Origin: Brachypterus glaber
Taxonomy: Eukaryota > Arthropoda > Insecta > Coleoptera > Kateretidae
Assembly (NCBI GenBank): GCA_958510825.1
Contig: OY294052.1
Span: 6,035,816 to 6,099,815 of the forward strand
Reading direction: 5' to 3'
DNA: 64,000 nt
Each line of letters opens with the position of its first letter. Position 1 is the first letter of the stretch. Under the pieces are notes generated by a model. It was not told the DNA's origin. It worked only from the letters and a program-made list of their open reading frames with translations, and ran no database searches. Below, piece after piece: positions 58,667-64,000 of the stretch. Both the position numbers and the translations under genes were made by a program.

Positions 58667-61600
58667 ATGTTTGCGATAGTTTCAATTGTGATTTTATTAC
58701 CTTTAGCATTTAAAATATATTTAAAATTGACCACAGGATGGTGCCGAAGTAGTACTTGCCTTAAAGGAAAGACCGCTGTCGTGACAGGATCAAATTGCGG
58801 TAAGTATACTCATTTTATTTCATTAATAGTAACTATTTAGTAAACTAAATTAAATTGTTTGATATTTACAAATTTAAAAAATCTATATAAAACATTTTAC
58901 TATTCCTTTTTCGTTTGGAATGGATTTGATTTTCGTAGTTGTCCCTACTACCGATATGTGGCTCTGAAGAGTGCTAAAAAGCACGAAATCGATGAGTCAC
59001 TTCGGAGGGACGACTGCGTTAATCAAACAAAAGTAGTTTTAAGGAATAGTAAAATGTTTTATATAGATTTTTTAAATTTGTAAGTATCAAACAATTTAAT
59101 TTAGTTTATTAATTCAGATACCACTGTAAAAGGTGCCCTCCTAGCGTTTAGGATTCAATTGGCGGCAATGTCCACCGTGGCATTGATTAATCTGCCCCCT
59201 ATCGACAGCGTGCAATAGGTTCTTGAAACCAATAACTGCTTCCTTTTTTGGACTGTCGATAGGTTTATCCAGTCTCTGCTTTTAGCAGTAGATGTCGCTA
59301 GCTGTTTTTGCTTTTCCTTACAACGATTTTTAAACTCCATATAGAGATATATGGAAAGGATTTGATTTTCGTAGTTGTCCCTACTACCGATATGTGGCTC
59401 TGAAGAGTGCTAAAAAGCACGAAATCGATCAGTCACTTCGGAGGGACGACTGCGTTAATCAAACAAAAGTAGTTTTAAGGAATAGTAAAATGTTTTATAT
59501 AACTATTTAGTACTTTTGATTTTTATGATTGGTTCTTAATATTAGTTGTTTTGACTGAGGTTGCAATCATGGAATCACCTTTGAAGTTTTTCAAAATGAT
59601 TTTTCTTTTGTCACTGTCAGAAATAAAATTTCGTATTTTTTTCTTTAAAAATGCCTCAGTAATTTTATATAAGCAAACAAAGTGATATAATTAAGTGATA
59701 AAATAAATAAGTGATAAATAAGTGATAATAAATTGCGCTGGATATTTAACAGCATATAGAGACTTCTAAGGTATTTTCCAATCATGCTTTAAAATATTGT
59801 TGTAAAATTTTGCCACTTTTCTTCGTTACATTTGGGTAAAGCCTCATTTCATCATATTTTTATTCATAATTTAAAAAAACGCAAAAGTTTATATTGTATC
59901 TGAATACCTACCCCTGACGGATAATTTGATGACTAAAAAAAGGTCGTCTCCCCTGACGAAAAATTTTGATGACTAGAAAAAAGCGAGGCTTCTACGAACT
60001 TTCCAAATTTACGGTACATTATGTACCGCTCCAATTTTCTCAACAAATGAATTTACTGACCAAAAAATCTTCGCCCCCACCAATTTTTCAATCCTGTCAT
60101 AATTTTTTTAAATTTTTTAATGTAAATTAAATTTATTAATATTTTTACCATTTACACTAGTTTTTATATTTAATTATTATATTGTTTTAATAAGTTTGCC
60201 CTGAAGAAGCCCCAACAATAAGGGGCGAAACGTTGGCTTTATAATTTTGAGTTTTTTCACTGTGTTCTTAAAAGCAAGATTAAAATTAATATCCTGACAA
60301 TCAATTTTCCCAACTCCTTCACTCAATTTTGCCAACTATTTTCCAGTTTGACAGTGCATTTTCCCAACTCGAGCATAGGGTTGGCGTGTAAAGCAAATTG
60401 AAATTTTTACTTATTTTAGGCATTGGCTATGAGTCTGCAATGGATTTTGCAAAGCGCGGTGCCAGAGTGATTCTAGCATGTAGAAGTCCAGAAAAAGCAG
60501 AAGAAGCTCGTAAAAAAATAATTGAAGAAACGGGAAACGAAAATGTAATTGTACAATTACTTGACTGTTCATCATTTTCTTCTGTACGGAAATTTTGCGC
60601 AGAAATAAAATCCACAGAGCAAAGATTGGACATTTTGGTTAATAATGCAGGTGTTGGAGGCCCAACCACAAATGACGAGAATGGGCTTAATTCAACCATG
60701 AAAATTAACTACTATTCACATTTTTTGTTAACCAATTTATTATTAGGTATGTCGTAAACTGTGTTATTTACCCAGTCTTAAGTAAAACTGGTATACCAGG
60801 TTTGTCCAACACGGTGGCACCATCCAGCGGTCATATAGTTAAAACTTGAATCAAAATAACATTATTCAGTTTATTTTTTATTTTTTTTAAATTTCTTCTT
60901 TAAATTAACTTCGAAAAAAAAATCTTTTTGATTTTTTTTTTAACTTTTTGTTTTTCGAAAAAGTGTTTGGGAAAGTAATATAGTGCAAATAGTATAATAC
61001 TATAGTATAATAGAATGCGTAGCATTACATACGGGGTGATCCATAACTGGCATGCCAAAATTTAAGAGGTGATTCTAGATCCAAAAATATAAAAAAAGTT
61101 CCTATAAAGGTTGGTCCGGAAATGAGCCCTAAGGGATCTAGGGCCCTTTAAAATTGTAATAAAAATAAGGTTTTTAATTAATAACTCGGGTACCGTTTAA
61201 GCTAGAGCGGCGAGCTTTTGCATGTATACTAGTATTAATAATGGCAATAAGTTTATGTTAAATGACAAAATATATAAGGCTTAAAACATTTTTGCCCCAA
61301 ACTTTTCTATGTGTATGTTTTTTGGATTTGTTGTAAAAAATATAGATTTCTAGAGTAAAAATACATATAAAATATCATATAGTGTAACACTGTAGGAGCA
61401 AACGTTATCAAAAAAAAAAATGCAATTAAGAGGAAGTAACATTTTGTGCCACCAAAAACGTTACTTTTTAAAAGGCTATTACTCCTTTAATATTAAATTT
61501 AGGTGTTTTGGTGTATCATACTTTTTTGCTCAGTTTTAAATGAAGAATCACTCTGCAGCATTAAAATTTTATTGGTGCTTTTTTTTGTTCCCCATTCAAT

Positions 61601-63569
61601 ACGTCATCTTCAAAGGGCCGTAGCTCCCTTAGGGCTCATTTCCGGACCAACCTTTATAGAAACTTTTTTCATATTTTTGGATGTAGAATCACCTCTTAAA
61701 TTTCGGTACGCGAGTTCTGGAACAGGCTGTATCTTAATGGCTTGTTATAATGTATTTTTGTAGGGTTATTATTAAACACGGGAGATAGCAGAATAGTCAA
61801 CGTCTCATCCATGGCCGCCAAATATAACCAGATTGATTCCGAAAAACTAAAACATTTAAACAAATTTATTAGCAACCTTGATATATACGCTAGAAGTAAA
61901 TTATGCCAGATTTTTTTTACCCGACAACTTGCCAAAAGATTAAAAGGAACCAGCGTTACTGCATATTCTTTACATCCAGGATTTGTCGCGACCAATATTT
62001 TTAGGAAAATGCCCAAATGGATGTTAACTGTAGTAACTTTCATCTTTGAAAATTTATACAAGGTACGTAGAGCTTAGTTTAGTTTATCCTATTAACCATT
62101 TCAGATACAATGTATACAGTCAGGCGATCATGGCATTACGGACTATATTATAAACAGTTGGTATCTCTGTTCTGTAAAAGCACCGACCAATCAAATAATT
62201 ATTCACAAATCTGCATAAGATGTTAAAAATCTTGTTTTTGTGACAACTTTTACTTTAATAGATTATAATAATACAAATTTTGATTCGATTGATAAATGCC
62301 AGTAGTGTCATCTAGTAAATTTGTTGTTAAGTTTTAAATATAACCACCGTTGAAATCGTATATAGTTTAAACTGCTGAAACCATTTTGATTATCTGTTTA
62401 TTATTCCATCAATCTATTTTCTAATCATCGTACAGAGTGATATTGGTAGACTGACAGTTTCGGACTGCTGGCCCTCTTCAGTACCAAGAGTCAACTCTGC
62501 ACGCTGATTAAGAAAACGTTTTTAGACTTTACTCGCAAAAGGAATATAGCCATTAGATTGATGTAGACTTGTGCGCCATCTATTTCTAGATGTAGACAAC
62601 TACTCATACCTCTCCTTATCTGGAGACTTTGAATGGTAGCAAGTTGAAGACTTGTGTGTCTCAAGCACATAGTACCACTAACGGGTGGTTAGACGTAAAA
62701 TTAGTAAGGACAGAAATTTTTAATTTTAAACAAAATTATAAAAATATTAATTTATTATTCCATCAATCTATTTTCTAATCATCGTACAGAGTGATATTGG
62801 TAGACTGACAGTTTCGTTTGGACTGCTGGCCCTCTTCAGTACCAAGAGTCAACTCTGCACGCTGATTAAGAAAACGTTTTTAGACTTTACTCGCAAAAGG
62901 AATATAGCCATTAGATTGATGTAGACTAGAAAAAGATGGCGTACAAGTCTACATCAATCTAATGGCTATATTCCCTTTGCGAGTAAAGTCTAAAAACGTT
63001 TTCTTAATCAGCGTGCAGAGTTGACTCTTGGTACTGAAGAGGGCCAGCAGCCCGAAACTGTCAGTCTACCAATATCACTCTGTACGATGATTAGAAAATA
63101 GATTGATGGAATAATAAATTAATATTTTTATAATTTTGTTTAAAATTAAAAATTTCTGTCCTTTTGATTATCTGGTTTAAACCTACATTTAATATATCTT
63201 TAACATAGTATCTGTAACATATGTATTACGTTTAAAATACTTTTAAAATAAGTTTAACCTACGTTTAACTAAATATTACATATGAAGCCATACATTGTAT
63301 TGATACAGAGACAACTTAATTATGTTGAGTCAGTTAGATTGATTAAGTATTTATATTTCTTTTCTTATTTATAGAGTTCACTGGAAGGAGCACAAACAAG
63401 CATTTTTCTGGGAGTTGCAAAGAATATTGAGCATTTTAACGGAGAACATTTTTGCGACTGCAAACGCGTTGAGCCATATAAAAGTGCACAAGACATGTAC
63501 ATCGCGGAAAAGCTATGGGAAAAATCAGAGGAAATCGTTAACTTGACGAAAGAAGAAAAACAATATTAA
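58667..63569 (+). CDS. SDR-B: tandem paralogue of SDR-A, four exons
   Basis: Coding exons are 58667-58799, 60420-60746, 61764-62062 and 63375-63569. Exon lengths, phases and splice sites match SDR-A exactly, and the product is again 317 residues. TGSNCGIG (40-47), NNAG (119-122), N141, S169 in IVNVSSMA and Y195-A-R-S-K199 are all present. Exon 3 is the most changed (GLLLNTGDS for DLLSKTPDS; several differences at 181-192). The N-terminal anchor carries L12P. It is presumably a membrane-bound oxidoreductase of the same class with unknown substrate. Introns are 1620, 1017 and 1312 bp, against 327, 561 and 668 bp in SDR-A. The excess is mostly a 658-bp hammerhead element (intron 1), a 698-bp MITE (intron 2) and a 765-bp hammerhead element (intron 3). 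Confidence 0.93.
58941..59011 (+). ncRNA. Type I hammerhead ribozyme, unit 1 (C17G, probably inactive)
   Basis: Stem I is GTCCCT/AGGGAC and CCG/CGG, then an internal loop ATAT against TT, then GTGGCT/AGTCAC. The core CTGAAGA is at 58964-58970. Stem II GTGC/GCAC has the loop TAAAAA. GAAA is at 58985-58988 and the palindromic stem III ATCGAT follows. The cleavage nucleotide (58994) is G instead of C. NUG sites are not cut by hammerheads, so this unit should be dead. Confidence 0.82.
59377..59447 (+). ncRNA. Type I hammerhead ribozyme, unit 2 (intact)
   Basis: Identical to unit 1 through all stems and loops but with C at the cleavage position (59430), giving AUC. Core CTGAAGA 59400-59406, stem II 59407-59420, GAAA 59421-59424. 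Stem III (ATCGAT) is self-complementary, as in hammerheads that work as dimers of neighbouring units. Position 7 of the core is A, which is allowed. It lies sense to SDR-B. Confidence 0.85.
59513..60197 (+). other. SDR-B intron 1, middle part
   Basis: AT-rich sequence. 59900-59985 has CCCCTGACG-type phrases with TTTTGATGACTA repeated, distantly like 10200-10270. Otherwise nothing is recognised. Confidence 0.45.
60198..60237 (+). ncRNA. Hammerhead-like motif with one extra base
   Basis: GCC (60198-60200) and GGC (60235-60237) would form stem I. CTGAAGA is at 60201-60207. A strong stem II, GCCCC/GGGGC with loop AACAATAA, and GAAA at 60227-60230 follow, then ACGT as a palindromic stem III. One unpaired A (60208) separates the core from stem II, which departs from the consensus. 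The phrase CTGAAGAAG-hairpin-CGAAACGTTG is, from memory, common in animal repeats. Activity is uncertain. Confidence 0.45.
61032..61729 (+). mobile_element. TA-type MITE in SDR-B intron 2, 698 bp
   Basis: It starts CGGGGTGATCCATAACTGG after TA and ends TTCTGGAACAGGCTG before TA. It is like 46639-47368 apart from a ~37-bp deletion near 61263. It ends only 34 bp before the exon 3 boundary, leaving just the last part of the acceptor region. SDR-A intron 2 has no copy, so it inserted after the duplication. Confidence 0.9.
62430..62502 (-). ncRNA. Type I hammerhead ribozyme, unit A
   Basis: On the minus strand: outer stem I GTGCAGAGT with ACTCTGTAC (one G-U pair), inner stem I TTGGTA/TACCAA, CTGAAGA, and stem II GGGC/GTCC (one G-U pair) with loop CAGCA. 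GAAA and a short stem III (ACT/AGT) follow. The cleavage triplet is GUC, with the cut between complements of 62449 and 62448. The core is complete. It is antisense to SDR-B. Confidence 0.83.
62784..62860 (-). ncRNA. Hammerhead ribozyme, unit B (4-nt insertion)
   Basis: Same as unit A, but four extra bases (GTTT on the plus strand, 62816-62819) lie between stem II and GAAA. This displaces the core, so the unit is probably inactive. Confidence 0.75.
63013..63085 (+). ncRNA. Type I hammerhead ribozyme, unit C (inverted, intact)
   Basis: Outer stem I GTGCAGAGT (63013-63021) pairs with ACTCTGTAC (63077-63085). The internal loop is TGACTC against TATC. Inner stem I is TTGGTA (63028-63033) with TACCAA (63067-63072). 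Core CTGAAGA is at 63034-63040. Stem II GGGC/GCCC has the loop CAGCA, and GAAA is at 63054-63057. The stem III region ACTGTCAGT is nearly palindromic. Cleavage follows GUC at 63066. Every consensus base is present, and it lies sense to SDR-B. Confidence 0.88.
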
Positions 63570-63593
63570 TACAATATCTGAAAAAAATAAATA

Positions 63594-63599
63594 AATAAA
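63594..63599 (+). terminator. SDR-B poly(A) signal AATAAA
   Basis: AATAAA lies 25 bp after the stop codon within an AAATAAATAAA run and is followed by T-rich sequence, as in SDR-A. Confidence 0.75.
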
Positions 63600-63754
63600 G
63601 GTTATGTATATTTTTTAAAGTTTTATTGCTGTTTCTAAAAATGTTTTGATTTAAAATCCTCAAAAAAAAAAACTTGAAAATCTGACAATTAAAAAATTGC
63701 TTTTCTTGATGTGGGTGTGCACACATGTGATATCATCACATCAACCAAATCAAT

Positions 63755-64000
63755 TTTTTCTACGACTGCTTTAGAATGTAAGCAAATACACAAACTTTTC
63801 AAACACAGAATTAATCCATTCTAGCTCTAGATACGGTATGAATATTCCGTATCAAGTGTTAGAATGAGCACATGTAGTACCATCTCTTGTTTATAAAAGT
63901 AAAGAAACTGTAGCAAAATTAGCAAAAATATAATTATTTTACCATGAGATATTGAATAAATTAATGCAATTTAAAGTTTTGCGTTAAAATTACATAAAGT
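63755..64000 (+). repeat. Dispersed repeat (ACGACTGCTTTAGAATG), copy 2, runs off the window
   Basis: Close match to 9469-9714. The window ends inside it, so the true right end is not visible in either copy. Confidence 0.8.

Larger units (their letters stand above)
58843..59500 (+). mobile_element. Hammerhead element (retrozyme/Penelope-like), 436-bp monomer, SDR-B intron 1
   Basis: A 12-bp duplication, AACTATTTAGTA, flanks it (58831-58842 and 59501-59512). It begins with an inverted tail of 66 bp (58842-58907) that is the reverse complement of 59042-59107 with one mismatch. Unit 1 and a partial unit 2 follow in tandem, offset by exactly 436 bp; each carries a hammerhead. The plan (tandem units plus one inverted truncated tail and a target duplication) is that of Penelope-like elements and the hammerhead retrozymes thought to use their machinery. 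No reverse transcriptase or GIY-YIG frame is present. A 61-codon minus frame between the units is unrecognised. Confidence 0.82.
62397..63161 (-). mobile_element. Hammerhead element, 354-bp monomer, SDR-B intron 3
   Basis: A 13-bp duplication, TTTTGATTATCTG, flanks it (62384-62396 and 63162-63174). SDR-A has the empty site (CCATTTTGATTCTCTAG at 56341). Read on the minus strand it is an inverted tail (unit C, 63161-62946), then unit B and unit A in tandem with an exact 354-bp period. Units B and C form a palindrome with ~218-bp arms (62708-62927 and 62946-63161) and an 18-bp spacer. Each unit has a hammerhead. No protein is encoded. A decayed copy is at 31975-32790. Confidence 0.88.

Noticed and set aside
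59155..59340. 61-codon minus-strand frame between the two hammerhead units as a Penelope-like protein piece
   Set aside because: Orientation is opposite to the ribozymes and no reverse transcriptase or GIY-YIG motif is visible; too short to claim.
60427..60699. Minus-strand frames over SDR exons (55608-55922, 60427-60699, 61696-62061)
   Set aside because: Antisense shadows of exons 2 and 3, whose sense frames have the conserved SDR motifs and splice sites.
61503..61763. Frames at 5644-5853, 47141-47338 and 61503-61763 with similar protein (ISGPTFI...)
   Set aside because: All come from the subterminal inverted block of the TA-type MITEs. The similarity is that of the DNA repeat; the frames differ in length and end in flanking DNA.

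Overview
The window is nuclear DNA of an arthropod, most likely an insect; a beetle is a guess, since nothing in the sequence fixes the order. It is AT-rich and gene-poor, and very dense in small transposons. The only recognisable host genes have GT-AG introns and AATAAA poly(A) signals. The repeats include a tRNA-derived SINE, two 3' LINE pieces, many short inverted-repeat elements (TA, TTA or 8-bp target duplications) and hammerhead-ribozyme elements.

Layout. 1-29 kb is repeat-rich and has no convincing host gene: ~85-bp tandem repeats, TA-type MITEs, foldbacks, a PIF/Harbinger-type and hAT-type MITEs, three copies of an element carrying a GGAACTCCGA minisatellite, and a LINE 3' end on the minus strand. 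26.9-28.0 kb is a large foldback with degenerate hammerhead motifs in both arms, split by a nested element. 29.2-30.0 kb is the RNase H end of a second LINE. 30-36.7 kb holds more MITEs, an old hammerhead element split by a hAT-like insertion, a SINE and an (AAG)n tract. 36.7-45 kb is mostly featureless AT-rich DNA. 45-53.8 kb is again built of paired transposon copies, several matching copies in the first half.

54.3-63.6 kb holds a tandem pair of short-chain dehydrogenase/reductase genes of the retinol-dehydrogenase-like class (here SDR-A and SDR-B). Each has four exons of identical size (133, 327, 299, 195 coding nt including stop) and encodes 317 residues with a full catalytic set. SDR-A has compact introns; SDR-B introns are swollen by insertions.

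The most unusual content is in SDR-B introns 1 and 3. Each holds an insertion with 12-13 bp target duplications, made of tandem monomers (436 and 354 bp) plus an inverted tail at one end. Each monomer carries a type I hammerhead ribozyme with conserved core, paired stems I and II and an internal loop in stem I. This is the architecture of retrozymes/Penelope-like terminal repeats, with no reverse transcriptase present. With the foldback at 27 kb there are three unrelated hammerhead sequence families in 64 kb. At least three copies have an uninterrupted core, and two of these lie sense to SDR-B, so its pre-mRNA could be cut within introns.
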